Counted from the stretch's first letter, positions 51,288-60,857 are shown. The stretch: 64,000 bases of DNA from Clostridia bacterium (GCA_017409845.1 JAFQRY010000034.1:1-64000); one strand, 5' to 3'. Translations and numbers: made by a program. The notes: a model not told the origin generated them from the letters alone.

Positions 51288-53035
51288 TGAAAAAGAAAAT
51301 CAACAAAGGAACGCTCAGAAAAATTCTTTTTTATGTCGGCAGATATAAAATCCATCTTTTCTTTTCGATAATTCTTGCCGCACTCAGCGTTGCAATGACT
51401 CTTTGCATGCCCGTGCTTGCAGGCAGGGCGATTGACCTTGCAATCGGCAAGGGCAGGGTTGATTTTGAAGGAATGCTGCCGAATCTTATCGGAATAGGTG
51501 TTCTTGCGGTCCTGACCGCCGCTTCTCAATGGATAATGAATACTCTCAACAACAGAATAACCTTCAGGGTTGTGCGTGATATCCGCAATGCGGCGATTGA
51601 AAAAATCCAGATTCTTCCGCTGAGCTATATTGATTCAAAGCCCTCGGGTGATACCGTGAGCAGGATTATTTCCGATGCGGACCAGTTTGCCGACGGACTT
51701 CTCATGGGTTTTACTCAGCTTTTCACGGGTGTTGTCACAATTCTCGGCACGCTCGGATTCATGGTTTCGATTAATTTTAAAATTTCGCTCGTTGTTGTTA
51801 TTCTTACTCCGCTTTCGCTTTTTGTGGCAAGGTTTATTGCCAAAAGAACGCATTCGATGTTCACCATGCAGGCGAAAACAAGGGGTGAGCAGACAGCATA
51901 TATCGAAGAAATGACGGGCAACAAGAAGATTGTTGATGCATTTTCAAGAAACGAAAAAACTCTTGAGGAATTTGATGAAATCAACGAAAGATATCAGAAA
52001 TATTCTCTTAAAGCAATATTTTTCTCGTCGCTGACGAATCCGTCAACGAGATTTGTCAACAGCATGGTTTATGCGGCGGTCGGACTTGCGGGTGCGGTTG
52101 CGGCGGTCGGCGGCTCGATAACGGTCGGCGGACTTTCATGCTTCCTCAGCTATGCAAATCAATATACCAAGCCCTTCAACGAGATTTCGGGTGTTATTGC
52201 GGAGCTTCAGAATGCTCTCGCATGTGCGGAAAGACTTTTTGAGCTTATAGAGCAGGAGCCTCAGAAGCCCGATGCTCCGGATGCTGCTGTGCTTGAAAAT
52301 GTTGACGGCAGGGTTGAAATGGAAAATGTTGCCTTCTCATATTCAAAGGATAAGGAGCTTATCAGAAATCTCAATCTTTCCGTTGAAAGCGGCAACAGAA
52401 TTGCGATAGTCGGCCCTACGGGCTGCGGAAAAACAACGCTTGTCAACCTTCTTATGCGTTTTTATGATGTTGATGAAGGAAAAATCAGCGTTGACGGAAT
52501 TGACATCAACGCTGCAACCCGTGAAAGCCTTCGCAGGAGCTACGGAATGGTGCTTCAGGATACATGGCTCAGGGAAGGTACGGTCAAAGAAAACATTGCA
52601 ATGGGCAAGCCCGATGCAACGGACGAGGAAATCATTGCCGCCGCAAAAGCGGCACATGCCCACAGCTTCATAAAGCGTTTGCCTAAGGGCTACGATACGG
52701 TTATTTCCGATGAGGCATCGGGACTTTCGCAGGGTCAGAAGCAGCTTCTGTGCATAACAAGAGTCATGCTCTGTCTGCCGCCCATGCTGATTCTTGATGA
52801 AGCAACATCGTCGATTGATACAAGAACGGAAATCCGTATTCAGAAGGCGTTTTCGGCAATGATGCAGGGCAGAACAAGCTTTATTGTTGCCCACCGTCTT
52901 TCAACAATCAAAAATGCGGATGTCATTCTTGTTATGAAGGACGGAAATATCATCGAGCAGGGCAGCCATGATGAATTGATGAAAAAAGAGGGCTTCTATT
53001 GCGGACTCTATAACAGCCGTATGGATGCATGTTAA
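51284..53035 (+). CDS. ABC exporter half-transporter, catalytic partner
   Basis: The 583-residue protein has a six-helix membrane domain with the coupling-helix region SYIDSKPSGDTVSRIISDAD, then an ATPase domain with Walker A GPTGCGKTTLVNLLMRF, Walker B MLILDEATSSIDTRTE (intact catalytic Glu), an H-loop in FIVAHRLSTIKNAD and a non-standard signature GLSQGQKQLLC (Gln replaces Gly). The altered signature would complete the inactive site with the other subunit, as known for heterodimeric exporters. It starts ATGATG at 51284 within the previous stop; either ATG is possible. Confidence 0.92.
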   Translation: MMKKKINKGTLRKILFYVGRYKIHLFFSIILAALSVAMTLCMPVLAGRAIDLAIGKGRVDFEGMLPNLIGIGVLAVLTAASQWIMNTLNNRITFRVVRDIRNAAIEKIQILPLSYIDSKPSGDTVSRIISDADQFADGLLMGFTQLFTGVVTILGTLGFMVSINFKISLVVVILTPLSLFVARFIAKRTHSMFTMQAKTRGEQTAYIEEMTGNKKIVDAFSRNEKTLEEFDEINERYQKYSLKAIFFSSLTNPSTRFVNSMVYAAVGLAGAVAAVGGSITVGGLSCFLSYANQYTKPFNEISGVIAELQNALACAERLFELIEQEPQKPDAPDAAVLENVDGRVEMENVAFSYSKDKELIRNLNLSVESGNRIAIVGPTGCGKTTLVNLLMRFYDVDEGKISVDGIDINAATRESLRRSYGMVLQDTWLREGTVKENIAMGKPDATDEEIIAAAKAAHAHSFIKRLPKGYDTVISDEASGLSQGQKQLLCITRVMLCLPPMLILDEATSSIDTRTEIRIQKAFSAMMQGRTSFIVAHRLSTIKNADVILVMKDGNIIEQGSHDELMKKEGFYCGLYNSRMDAC

Positions 53036-53054
53036 TTGTTTATATAAATAATCA

Positions 53055-53083
53055 TTGACAAAACCGCTTTACTGTGGTAATGT
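53055..53083 (+). promoter_or_regulatory. Sigma-A promoter of the amino-acid importer operon
   Basis: TTGACA (53055-53060) and TAATGT (53078-53083) have a 17-base spacer. TGGTA-ATGTAA-TACCA (about 53075-53090) and the palindrome GGTCATATGACC (53099-53110) lie over and after the -10 and could be operator sites. Confidence 0.65.
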
Positions 53084-53125
53084 AATACCATAATAAATGG
53101 TCATATGACCAAAAGGAGAAAACTT

Positions 53126-53968
53126 ATGAAAAAGATTTTTGCTCTTGTTCTCGCAATGCTTATGATGTTCTCATTTGCAGCATGCGGCGGCAACACAACA
53201 CCCGAAACAACAGACCCCGCAACAGGCTCGGATGCAGCAACTGATACAGCTGCAAAAGAAACAGTTGTTGTAGGCTACACAATCTATGAACCCATGAACT
53301 ATCTTGACGAAAACGGCAAGCTTGTCGGTTTTGACACAGAGCTTGCAGAAGCAGTTTTCGGCAACCTCGGTTATGAAGTTATCTTCCAGGAAATCGAATG
53401 GAGCAGCAAGTATACAGACCTTGATTCAGGCACAATCGACTGCGTATGGAACGGCTTCACAGCCAACACCGCTGATGATGACGGCGTTATGCGTGCAGAC
53501 AAGGTTGACTTCTCATACAACTACATGGAAAACCGTCAGGTAGTTGTTGTCAAGGCTGATTCGGGCATTGCAACAGCAGCAGATCTCAGCGGCAAATTCG
53601 GCGTTGCTGAAAGCGGCTCCGCAGGTGAAGCATATGCCAAGGAATTCGAAGGCGTTAACTTCAAGGGCTTCATCAAGCAGACAGAATGCCTTACAGAAAT
53701 CAGCGCAGGCACAGCAGATTTCGCAGTTGTTGACGCACAGCTTGCAAAGAGCTATGTAGGTAAGGGTGACTATGCAGACCTTGCTATTGTTGAAGAGCTT
53801 TCAAGCGATGTTGAATTCTATGCAATCGGCTTCAAGAAGGGCAGCCTTCTCACAGCTAATGTAAACGCACAGCTCGAAGCTCTTGCAGCAGACGGCACAA
53901 TCTCCGCTCTTGCAGAGAAATACGGCGTTGCAAACACTGCTATCACAGATTTCTCAGACCAGAAATAA
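53126..53968 (+). CDS. Amino-acid ABC transporter substrate-binding lipoprotein
   Basis: The 280-residue product has a lipoprotein signal with Cys20 in FSFAACGG, a short Thr/Ala linker and a family-3 solute-binding domain: NYLDENGKLVGFDTELAEAV, IDCVWNGFTANT, VDFSYNYMENRQVVVVKA, GKFGVAESGSAGEAYAKEF and YAIGFKKGS. These proteins bind polar amino acids such as glutamine, cystine or arginine on the cell surface. The ATG at 53126 follows AAAGGAGAAAACTT; an upstream ATG lies in the palindrome region and lacks a ribosome site. The permease and ATPase genes follow. Confidence 0.93.
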   Translation: MKKIFALVLAMLMMFSFAACGGNTTPETTDPATGSDAATDTAAKETVVVGYTIYEPMNYLDENGKLVGFDTELAEAVFGNLGYEVIFQEIEWSSKYTDLDSGTIDCVWNGFTANTADDDGVMRADKVDFSYNYMENRQVVVVKADSGIATAADLSGKFGVAESGSAGEAYAKEFEGVNFKGFIKQTECLTEISAGTADFAVVDAQLAKSYVGKGDYADLAIVEELSSDVEFYAIGFKKGSLLTANVNAQLEALAADGTISALAEKYGVANTAITDFSDQK

Positions 53969-53995
53969 TTAAAGATACATAATTGGAGTTTTAAC

Positions 53996-54691
53996 ATGTC
54001 CTTTTTAGAAGTCACGGCTTTTTTGTTCGACGGCTTTAAAATATCTTTGCTTATCTTTGCGGTGACGCTGCTTTGCGGCGCACCGCTTGGTTTGCCTATA
54101 GCCTTTTGTTCAATGAGTCGGTTCAAAGCAGTCAAATCAATTTCAAAGGTGATTGTCTGGATTGTCAGAGGCATTCCTCTTATGCTTCAGATTTTCATTA
54201 TCTACTATGTTCCCGGCCTGCTTTTCAATTATCAGATTTTCGGAAAAATCGACCGCTTTATGTTTATCGAATACGGCATTTCCGATGCGGGCAGAATAAC
54301 AGCCGTTCTCATTGCGTTCACCCTCAACTATGCCTGCTATTTCTCTGAAATTTACAGAGGCGGCATTGAAAGCATTTCAAAGGGACAGTATGAGGCGGGC
54401 TATGTTCTCGGTCTTACAAAATCCCAGATATTCAGAAAAATCATTCTCAAGCAGGTTGTTCAGCGTATCGTTCCGCCGATGTCCAACGAAATTATAACAC
54501 TTATTAAGGATACTGCTCTTGCAAACTGCATCATGGTTTGCGAAATCATTAAAAATGCAAAGGAGCTTGCCGCAACAAAGGCTATGATATGGCCTCTGTT
54601 CTTTACGGGCGTGTTCTATCTTGTGTTTGTAGGTATTCTTACAATCGTTCTTAATAAAGCGGAAAAGAAGCTGAGCTATTTCAGGAGTTAA
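53996..54691 (+). CDS. Amino-acid ABC transporter permease
   Basis: The 231-residue protein has about five membrane helices and the HisM/GlnP signature: RGIPLMLQIFIIYY, LNYACYFSEIYRGGIESISK, QYEAGYVLGLTKSQIFRKII and the EAA loop, then ALANCIMVCEII. As a homodimer it would form the channel for the upstream binding protein and the downstream ATPase. TTGGAG is placed nine bases before the ATG. The spacing of 27 and 3 bases to its neighbours indicates one operon. Confidence 0.92.
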   Translation: MSFLEVTAFLFDGFKISLLIFAVTLLCGAPLGLPIAFCSMSRFKAVKSISKVIVWIVRGIPLMLQIFIIYYVPGLLFNYQIFGKIDRFMFIEYGISDAGRITAVLIAFTLNYACYFSEIYRGGIESISKGQYEAGYVLGLTKSQIFRKIILKQVVQRIVPPMSNEIITLIKDTALANCIMVCEIIKNAKELAATKAMIWPLFFTGVFYLVFVGILTIVLNKAEKKLSYFRS

Positions 54692-54694
54692 AAT

Positions 54695-55453
54695 ATGTCG
54701 ATATTAAATGTCAGTAATATTAAAAAGAGCTTCGGCAAAACCGAGGTTCTCAAGGATATAAGCTTTACTCTCGAAAAGGGTGATGTTCTTTCTATCATCG
54801 GCTCGTCGGGAAGCGGTAAAACAACTCTGCTCCGATGCCTCAACTTCCTTGAAATTGCGGATTGCGGCAAGGTTATTGTTGATGATGATGTCATTTTTGA
54901 CGGCAGCGACAAATCATATCTGACCGATGAAAAGATCAGGGAAAGCAGACTGAATTTCGGCCTTGTTTTTCAGAATTTCAATCTTTTTCCTCAGTATACC
55001 GTTCTTGAAAATCTCACTCTTGCTCCCACTCTTCTCAAGAAGGGTGACGAGGCTTCAATAAAGCAGAAGGCTCTTGAGCTTATCAAAAAGGTCGGACTTG
55101 AAGAGAAGGTGGATTTCTATCCCTGTCAGCTTTCTGGCGGACAGCAGCAGAGAGTTGCCATTGCCCGTGCACTTGCCCTCAATCCCAAAATCCTTTTCTT
55201 TGATGAACCCACCTCCGCTCTTGACCCCGAGCTTACAATGGAAGTCCTCAACGTAATAAAGGGTCTCAAGGATTCGGGCTGCACAATGGTTATCGTTACC
55301 CATGAAATGGCGTTTGCCAGAGATGTTTCCGATAAGGTTATATTCATGGACGGCGGTGTTATCGTTGAGCAGGGCAAGCCCGAGGATGTTATCAATAATC
55401 CTCAGAACGAAAGAACGAAGCATTTCCTTAACAGATTCAAGGAAAACAGCTGA
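54695..55453 (+). CDS. Amino-acid ABC transporter ATP-binding protein
   Basis: The 252-residue ATPase has Walker [21 protein letters not shown]-loop [17 protein letters not shown] (the NLFP form is typical of the polar amino-acid GlnQ/ArtM branch), signature [16 protein letters not shown], Walker [15 protein letters not shown] and H-loop [12 protein letters not shown]. It completes the three-gene importer with the lipoprotein and permease genes. The gene begins three bases after the permease stop. A terminator follows. Confidence 0.95.
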   Translation: MSILNVSNIKKSFGKTEVLKDISFTLEKGDVLSIIGSSGSGKTTLLRCLNFLEIADCGKVIVDDDVIFDGSDKSYLTDEKIRESRLNFGLVFQNFNLFPQYTVLENLTLAPTLLKKGDEASIKQKALELIKKVGLEEKVDFYPCQLSGGQQQRVAIARALALNPKILFFDEPTSALDPELTMEVLNVIKGLKDSGCTMVIVTHEMAFARDVSDKVIFMDGGVIVEQGKPEDVINNPQNERTKHFLNRFKENS

Positions 55454-55459
55454 TAATAT

Positions 55460-55490
55460 AACCCGAAAGGCATTGCTTTTCGGGTTTTGT
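55460..55490 (+). terminator. Intrinsic terminator after the amino-acid importer operon
   Basis: AACCCGAAA and TTTCGGGTT frame GGCATTGC and are followed by TTGTT. Confidence 0.8.
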
Positions 55491-55559
55491 TATATTATAA
55501 TAAAAGTGTTTAAAAACAGTGGCAAGAACGAAAAAGCAAGAGCGATTATACGGCTTCAA

Positions 55560-55692
55560 ACTCCCTCAGTCCTACGGACAGCTCCCCCGAAGGAGGAGCC
55601 GAAACAAACGTAAACAGCTATAAATAAAGCGTGGCGGCTAAACTTGCCTCCCATTTAGGGGAGGTGCCGAGCTGAGCGAGGCGGAGGGGTTA
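55560..55692. repeat. Dispersed repeats, type B then type A
   Basis: Type B (ACTCCCTCAGTCCTACGGAC then AGCTCCCCCGAAGGAGGAGC, 55560-55604) and type A (GCCTCCCATTTAGGGGAGGT...GCGGAGGGGTT, about 55645-55692). Both types recur near 62.2 kb in the opposite order. The rest of the gap 55454-55798 holds no gene. Confidence 0.8.
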
Positions 55693-55798
55693 AAACAGTT
55701 TTTGCGGAGCAATATACAATCGGTCACAGGCGGAGCCTGTCCTTAATTTTTTTGCTCTTCATTATTCACTTTTCACTAAAAATACGGGAGATGATAAA

Positions 55799-56344
55799 AT
55801 GAAATATATGATTGCTTCCGACATTCACGGCTCGGAGTTTTATTGCAAAAAGCTTGTTGAGGCATACAAAGCCGAAAAAGCGGACAGGCTTATTCTTCTC
55901 GGCGATATTCTTTATCACGGACCGAGAAACGATTTGCCCGAGGGCTATGCACCCAAAAGGGTGATTGAAATTCTCAATGCGATGAAGGGTGAAATTCTTT
56001 GCGTGAGAGGTAATTGCGATACCGAGGTTGACCAGATGGTGCTTGGTTTTCCGATTCTTGCGGATTATGCGATAATCACGGCAGGAGAAAGACTTGTTTA
56101 TCTGACCCACGGTCATAACTTCAACGAAAAAAATCTGCCGCCGCTTCAGAACGGCGATATCCTGCTTCACGGACACACCCATGTTCCCAAATGCATGGAG
56201 CATGAAAGCTATGTTTATCTCAATCCGGGCTCGGTTTCGATTCCGAAGGAGAATTCATGGCACGGATATATGTTGCTTGAGAACGGCAGATTCATATGGA
56301 AAGATTTTGAAGGAAAGGAAATGCTGACTTATGATGCTCAATAA
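55799..56344 (+). CDS. YfcE/MJ0936-family metallophosphodiesterase
   Basis: The 181-residue protein is a calcineurin-like phosphoesterase: SDIHGSEFY (Asp and His ligands), ILLGDILYHGPRNDLP, VRGNCDTEVD, LTHGHNFNEKNLP and LLHGHTHVPKC, then NPGSVSIPK. YfcE proteins hydrolyse phosphodiesters with Mn2+ in the cytosol; natural substrates are uncertain. It carries a GPRND insertion typical of YfcE. CGGGAGATGATAAA precedes the ATG, and its end overlaps the next gene by 14 bases. Confidence 0.92.
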   Translation: MKYMIASDIHGSEFYCKKLVEAYKAEKADRLILLGDILYHGPRNDLPEGYAPKRVIEILNAMKGEILCVRGNCDTEVDQMVLGFPILADYAIITAGERLVYLTHGHNFNEKNLPPLQNGDILLHGHTHVPKCMEHESYVYLNPGSVSIPKENSWHGYMLLENGRFIWKDFEGKEMLTYDAQ

Positions 56345-57836
56345 AGATAATCTTGATTTTCTCAATGCAAGGCGGCTTAATCCGTGGCTCAAAGCTCTGC
56401 TTGTGCTTATGACTGCGGTAATGACGGGCTTCATGTGGCGTGTCAGAGGTACCCATGGCTGGGGCTCGATGTGGGGCATGTTTGCCGTCGGCGTTATGCT
56501 CACTCTTGCGATTTTTGCATTTTTCGGCAACAGAAGAAAGATGAGCCTTGAGGCTCTGCCGATTGCCGTTATCCTTCTCGGAATAACCAACGGCGGCTGG
56601 GGCACTCTCAATTCACAGATGGGCGGTTATCTTGGCAGCACCGTTCCGTTTTCGGGCGAGGAAGCAGTTACAATGGCTGAAATCAGTCCGTGGTCGGGCA
56701 TGGCGGCAATGCTTCTGCTGGGCTTCGGCTGGATGCCGCTTTATGCAATGTTTATCGGCTCGCTTTTTTCAAAGAAAGAATATAAAATATGGCATTACAT
56801 AACTCTGATTGCCGTTTTTTATGTTGTTGTTTATGCGTTTGAATTTACCGTTGCACACTACATTGCACCGCTCGTCAATTCCGATGCGGTTGAGCTTTTC
56901 AAAAGCGGACTTGCGGATAAAGGAATTGAACTTTCGCCGATGATGGCATTCATAAAAAATCTCGGCTCCGAAAGCTGGTTCAAGAAAATTCCCTTCGGCA
57001 GAAACTATTATGCAACAATAAGAATAATATCATATACCGCAGGTGCTCTTGTGCTTTCGCTTGCGGCACTCGTTGCCAAAAAAGATAAGGTTACCGCTTT
57101 TATTTCTTTCGCAATCAACGCAATATGTGCGGTTTCAATAACTCTTGCGGATGTTGTAATGGTCCTCGATGCCGACAGAGGATTTTTCAGACTTCAGAAT
57201 CTTCCCGGTTTCCTCGAGGGCGGCAACTGGTCGCTTTGGGAATATCTTACGGGATTTTTCCTCGGCTTCGGAATCATGCTTCTTCTCGTTTGCCTTCCCA
57301 GAAGTATCACGGGCGGCGAAGGATATTTTGAGTATAAAATCCCCTTTAAGAATGCAAAGCTTTATGCCGCCTACAGTGCGGTTGTGACCCTTCTTGCCAC
57401 CTTCGTTGTAACGGTTGCAAGACCTGCGGGCATGAGAATTGCAGAATGGGTTGTCTATAAAGGCTGGTTTGATGACGAGGATATCCTCAGCTATGTTTTC
57501 ATCGGAGTTTTCTGCGTTATCGGTCTGATTTTTACCGCATCAATCGCAAAGAAAAACATCCTGAAAAGAGAGCTTCCCAATCTTTTTGCGGTCAGAACAG
57601 AGGATTTCTGCCTCAGAGCAATGCCCGTTTATTTTGCGGTGAGTGCATTCGTTTATTTCTGCACGGGTGACAGTAATATACTTTCGCTTCCCTATGCACA
57701 AATGAAAAATCCCTCATCAATTTTTGCATTGATAAGGGACGGAAGCATATTTATTCCTGCGTTGATGCTTATAAGTATTCCGCTGTTTTATCTGCTTTAC
57801 GGATATATTTCAAAGAAAGCAGTCAAGAAAAAATAA
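56331..57836 (+). CDS. Unknown polytopic membrane protein
   Basis: No family is recognised. The 501-residue protein has about 12 hydrophobic segments. Conspicuous features are WRVRGTHGWGSMWGMFAVGV near residue 36, ITNGGWGTLNSQMGGYLGST, and GGNWSLWEYLTGFFLGFGIM. Gly/Trp-rich loops between helices suggest a substrate pathway, but there is no transporter motif that I know. It overlaps the phosphodiesterase gene (translational coupling), and its 3' end overlaps the convergent HAD gene by 14 bases. The start is ATGATG; either codon could be used. Confidence 0.7.
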   Translation: MMLNKDNLDFLNARRLNPWLKALLVLMTAVMTGFMWRVRGTHGWGSMWGMFAVGVMLTLAIFAFFGNRRKMSLEALPIAVILLGITNGGWGTLNSQMGGYLGSTVPFSGEEAVTMAEISPWSGMAAMLLLGFGWMPLYAMFIGSLFSKKEYKIWHYITLIAVFYVVVYAFEFTVAHYIAPLVNSDAVELFKSGLADKGIELSPMMAFIKNLGSESWFKKIPFGRNYYATIRIISYTAGALVLSLAALVAKKDKVTAFISFAINAICAVSITLADVVMVLDADRGFFRLQNLPGFLEGGNWSLWEYLTGFFLGFGIMLLLVCLPRSITGGEGYFEYKIPFKNAKLYAAYSAVVTLLATFVVTVARPAGMRIAEWVVYKGWFDDEDILSYVFIGVFCVIGLIFTASIAKKNILKRELPNLFAVRTEDFCLRAMPVYFAVSAFVYFCTGDSNILSLPYAQMKNPSSIFALIRDGSIFIPALMLISIPLFYLLYGYISKKAVKKK

Positions 57837-58476
57837 ATTTTTTGATATCATCAACATTATGAGCAATGTGGGTTGCACCTGCATTGCTCAGTTCTTTTTC
57901 ATCGCCGTAGCCGAAGGTAACGCCTATGCTTTCAACGCCTGCACCGTTTGCACCGTTGATGTCAAAATGACGGTCGCCCACCATGACCGCTTCACTTTTC
58001 TCAATCTCAAAATGCTCAACGCATCTGCTTACGAGAGTGACCTTGCTTTCGTTTGCTTTGTCGCTGAGAGGGCACGAAATAAAATCAATCAGATCGCCGA
58101 AATTCAGAAAGTCGATGATGCGGAGAATAAAATTATAAGGCTTTGAGCTTGCTATTGCGGTCTGAATGCCGTTTGCCTTCAGTTCACGCAAAAGTGCTTC
58201 AATTCCGTCATAGAGCGTGAAGCGGAAAATTCCTTCACGGCTGTATTCCTCGCGGTATTTCATAACGGCAAATTCGCTTTGCTGTGCATTCATGCCAAGT
58301 TCTCTCTTGAATGAATCAAAAACGGGAGGACCGATAAAGGTGCGGAGGCTTTCATTGCTTATGGGCTCAAATCCCGATTCTTTTATTGCATATTTAACGG
58401 AATGAAAAATTCCGTCACCCGTGTCGGCAATTGTGCCGTCAAAGTCGAAAAAAACCGCCTTGTATTCTGAAGTCAT
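57823..58476 (-). CDS. HAD-family phosphatase (phosphoglycolate phosphatase-like)
   Basis: The 217-residue protein has the HAD motifs in order: motif I VFFDFDGTIADTGDG, motif II TAIASSKPYNF, motif III Lys within KSEAVMVGDRHFDINGANGA (with DRHFD), and a helical cap between residues 20 and 85. It fits the Gph/pyrophosphatase branch and would dephosphorylate small metabolites in the cytosol. The ATG at 58476 has AGGGTGATAAC upstream; the longer frame is not plausible. Its 3' end overlaps the convergent membrane protein gene. Confidence 0.88.
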   Translation of the reverse strand: MTSEYKAVFFDFDGTIADTGDGIFHSVKYAIKESGFEPISNESLRTFIGPPVFDSFKRELGMNAQQSEFAVMKYREEYSREGIFRFTLYDGIEALLRELKANGIQTAIASSKPYNFILRIIDFLNFGDLIDFISCPLSDKANESKVTLVSRCVEHFEIEKSEAVMVGDRHFDINGANGAGVESIGVTFGYGDEKELSNAGATHIAHNVDDIKKFIFS

Positions 58477-58609
58477 GTTATCACCCTTATCAATTCTATC
58501 ATAATTATAAAATTCATTCAATAATTTGTTTACTTTTTTAATTTAATGTGCTATACTTTAATATTATTAAAATTAAAAGAGCATTTATCCCGAAAGGACT
58601 GAAAATATA

Positions 58610-59788
58610 ATGGACTATAATTTCGCAAAAGGCGTTGCATCTCTCAAGCCTTCAATTATCAGAGAAATTCTGAAGAGCTCGGGTGACACAATTCCTCTTG
58701 CAGCAGGCAATCCCGCTCCCGATGCTTTTCCCGTTGACGACATTAAAAAGCTTGTCGGTGAGGTTTTTGAAGAGGATCCCGTTCTTGCTCTGCAATACGG
58801 AATCAGTGAGGGCTACGGTCCTCTTGTTGAGGAGCTTATAAAGCTCTGCAAAACGAGATACGGCGTCGGCTCGGATGATGACGGGCTTATCGTTGTCAGC
58901 GGCGCTCAGCAGGTTATGAGCCTTATGAGCCAGTGCTTCATCAATTACGGAGATACCGTTCTTTGCGAGGAGCCTTCGTTTATCGGTGCACTCAACTGCT
59001 TCAGAAGCTACGGTGCAAATCTTGTAGGTGTTCCCATCGACAGCGACGGAATCAACATTGCCGCTCTTGAAGAAAAGCTTAAAACCGAAAAGAATGTTAA
59101 ATTCATTTATACTATTCCCAATTTCCAGAACCCTGCAGGCACAACGATGTCGCTCGGAAAGAGAAAGGCTGTTTATGAGCTTGCAAAAAAATACGGAGTG
59201 CTTGTGCTCGAGGATAATCCTTACGGAGACCTTCGTGTTTCGGGCGAGGATGTTCCCGCAATCAAGAGCTTCGACGAAGAGGGGCTTGTTGTTTATTCGG
59301 GCTCATTCTCAAAGATTGTTGCTCCCGGCATAAGGGTGGGCTATGTTCTTGCTCCCAAGGCTGTCATTGCGAAGCTGACCGTTGCAAAGCAGACGCAGGA
59401 TGTTCATACCCCGCTTGTTTCACAGCTTGTTGTTTACAAGTGGCTTACCGAATGCGATTTTGAAGGTCACATCAACAAAATCCGTGAAATTTATAAGCGT
59501 AAGCTCAACCTTCTTTGTGATTGCGTTGATGCCGAGCTCGGCGATTTTCTTACATACCACAGACCCGAAGGCGGTCTTTTCGTCTGGGCAAAGCTCAATG
59601 ACGGCATTGATATGCTTGATTTTGTCAAAAAAGCAAGTGCCGCTGGAGTATCCGTTGTTCCCGGTAACGCAATGATGGTTGACGGCGACAAGGAATGCAG
59701 CTTCATCCGCATGAATTTCTCAACTCCCTCCGACGAAGGTATAGTCAAGGGTGTCAAGATTCTCGGAGAGGTTGCACGTTCACTTTAA
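58610..59788 (+). CDS. PLP-dependent aminotransferase (class I/II, LysN-like)
   Basis: The 392-residue protein is a fold-type I aminotransferase: AAGNPAPDAFPVDDIKKL, LQYGISEGYGPLVEELIKLC, VVSGAQQVMSLMSQCF, IPNFQNPAGTTMSLGKR, EDNPYGDLR, the PLP Lys in YSGSFSKIVAPGIRVGYVLA and the Arg at FIRMNFS. The pattern matches 2-aminoadipate or MocR-type aminotransferases; the amino donor and acceptor are not fixed by sequence. CGAAAGGACTGAAAATATA precedes the ATG. trpS follows 18 bases later, so the two may be co-transcribed. Confidence 0.9.
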   Translation: MDYNFAKGVASLKPSIIREILKSSGDTIPLAAGNPAPDAFPVDDIKKLVGEVFEEDPVLALQYGISEGYGPLVEELIKLCKTRYGVGSDDDGLIVVSGAQQVMSLMSQCFINYGDTVLCEEPSFIGALNCFRSYGANLVGVPIDSDGINIAALEEKLKTEKNVKFIYTIPNFQNPAGTTMSLGKRKAVYELAKKYGVLVLEDNPYGDLRVSGEDVPAIKSFDEEGLVVYSGSFSKIVAPGIRVGYVLAPKAVIAKLTVAKQTQDVHTPLVSQLVVYKWLTECDFEGHINKIREIYKRKLNLLCDCVDAELGDFLTYHRPEGGLFVWAKLNDGIDMLDFVKKASAAGVSVVPGNAMMVDGDKECSFIRMNFSTPSDEGIVKGVKILGEVARSL

Positions 59789-59806
59789 TTAAACGAGGTA
59801 ATTACT

Positions 59807-60817
59807 ATGGAAAATACAGCTCCCGAAAAAAAGCCGGTAGTTTTAAGCATGATTCAGCCCACTTCCGTTCCGACTCTGGGCAACTATCTCGGTGCTCTCA
59901 AAAACTGGAAGGCTATGAGTGATGACTACAACTGCCTTTATGCCGTTGCAGATCTTCACGCTCTGACCATTCATCCCGAGCCCGCAAAGCTCCGTCAGCA
60001 GATTCTTGAAATGTATGCAATTCTGCTTTCAATCGGTCTTGACCCCGAAAAGAGCATTGTTTTCATTCAGAGTCAGGTTGCCGCACACGCAGAGCTTGCA
60101 TGGATTCTTGATTGCTACACCCAGTTCGGCGAAGCCTCAAGAATGACTCAGTTCAAAGAAAAGTCGCAGAAGCATGCTGATAATGTCAACGTCGGACTTT
60201 TTGCATACCCCGTTCTTATGGCTGCGGATATTCTGCTTTATCAGGCAAATTTCGTTCCCATCGGTGCGGACCAGAAGCAGCATCTCGAGCTTGCAAGAGA
60301 TGTTGCAACAAGATTCAATTCTCTCAGAGGCAATACCTTCACTCTTCCCGAGCCCTTCATCGGCAAGGTCGGTGCAAGGGTTATGAGTCTTCAGGACCCT
60401 ACTCAGAAGATGTCAAAGAGCGACCCCAATCCCAAGGCTTCCGTTTCGCTGCTTGATACACCCGAGGCAATTCTCAAAAAATTCAAGTCGGCTGTTACCG
60501 ACAGCGAGGCTTGTGTAAGATATGCAGACGGAAAAGACGGCATCAACAACCTTATGGCTATTTATTCGTGCTGCACGGGTCTTGATTTCGATGCAATCGA
60601 AAAAGAATTTGAGGGTAAGGGCTACGGCGATTTCAAGGTGAAGGTTGCGGAAGCGGTTATCGAAGAGCTCCGCCCCGTTCAGGAAGAATACAAACGCCTT
60701 ATGGCAGACAAGCAGTATCTTCTTGACACCGCAAACGCAGGAGCCGAAAAAGCTGCCCGCATTGCATACAGAACCCTTACCAAAGCGAAGAAAAAAGTCG
60801 GTCTTTTGCTCGGTTAA
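59807..60817 (+). CDS. trpS: Tryptophanyl-tRNA synthetase
   Basis: TrpRS charges tRNA-Trp with tryptophan. The 336-residue class I synthetase has the HIGH-equivalent QPTSVPTLGNYLGALKNW (TLGN is normal for bacterial TrpRS), YAVADLHALT, ARMTQFKEKSQKH, AYPVLMAADILLYQANFVPI, GADQKQHLELARDVATRFN and KMSKS in QKMSKSDPNPKAS. Length and order are canonical. No T-box precedes it. It lies 18 bases after an aminotransferase gene, and the orphan trpB with a Trp T-box is elsewhere in this window. Confidence 0.96.
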   Translation: MENTAPEKKPVVLSMIQPTSVPTLGNYLGALKNWKAMSDDYNCLYAVADLHALTIHPEPAKLRQQILEMYAILLSIGLDPEKSIVFIQSQVAAHAELAWILDCYTQFGEASRMTQFKEKSQKHADNVNVGLFAYPVLMAADILLYQANFVPIGADQKQHLELARDVATRFNSLRGNTFTLPEPFIGKVGARVMSLQDPTQKMSKSDPNPKASVSLLDTPEAILKKFKSAVTDSEACVRYADGKDGINNLMAIYSCCTGLDFDAIEKEFEGKGYGDFKVKVAEAVIEELRPVQEEYKRLMADKQYLLDTANAGAEKAARIAYRTLTKAKKKVGLLLG

Positions 60818-60857
60818 AAGGCAAAATCGCGTGAATTTTTGTTAAATACGACAAAAA

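Noticed and set aside
59807..60817. HIGH-motif defect in TrpRS (TLGN instead of HxGN)
   Set aside because: Thr at this position is normal in many bacterial tryptophanyl-tRNA synthetases, so it is not a defect.
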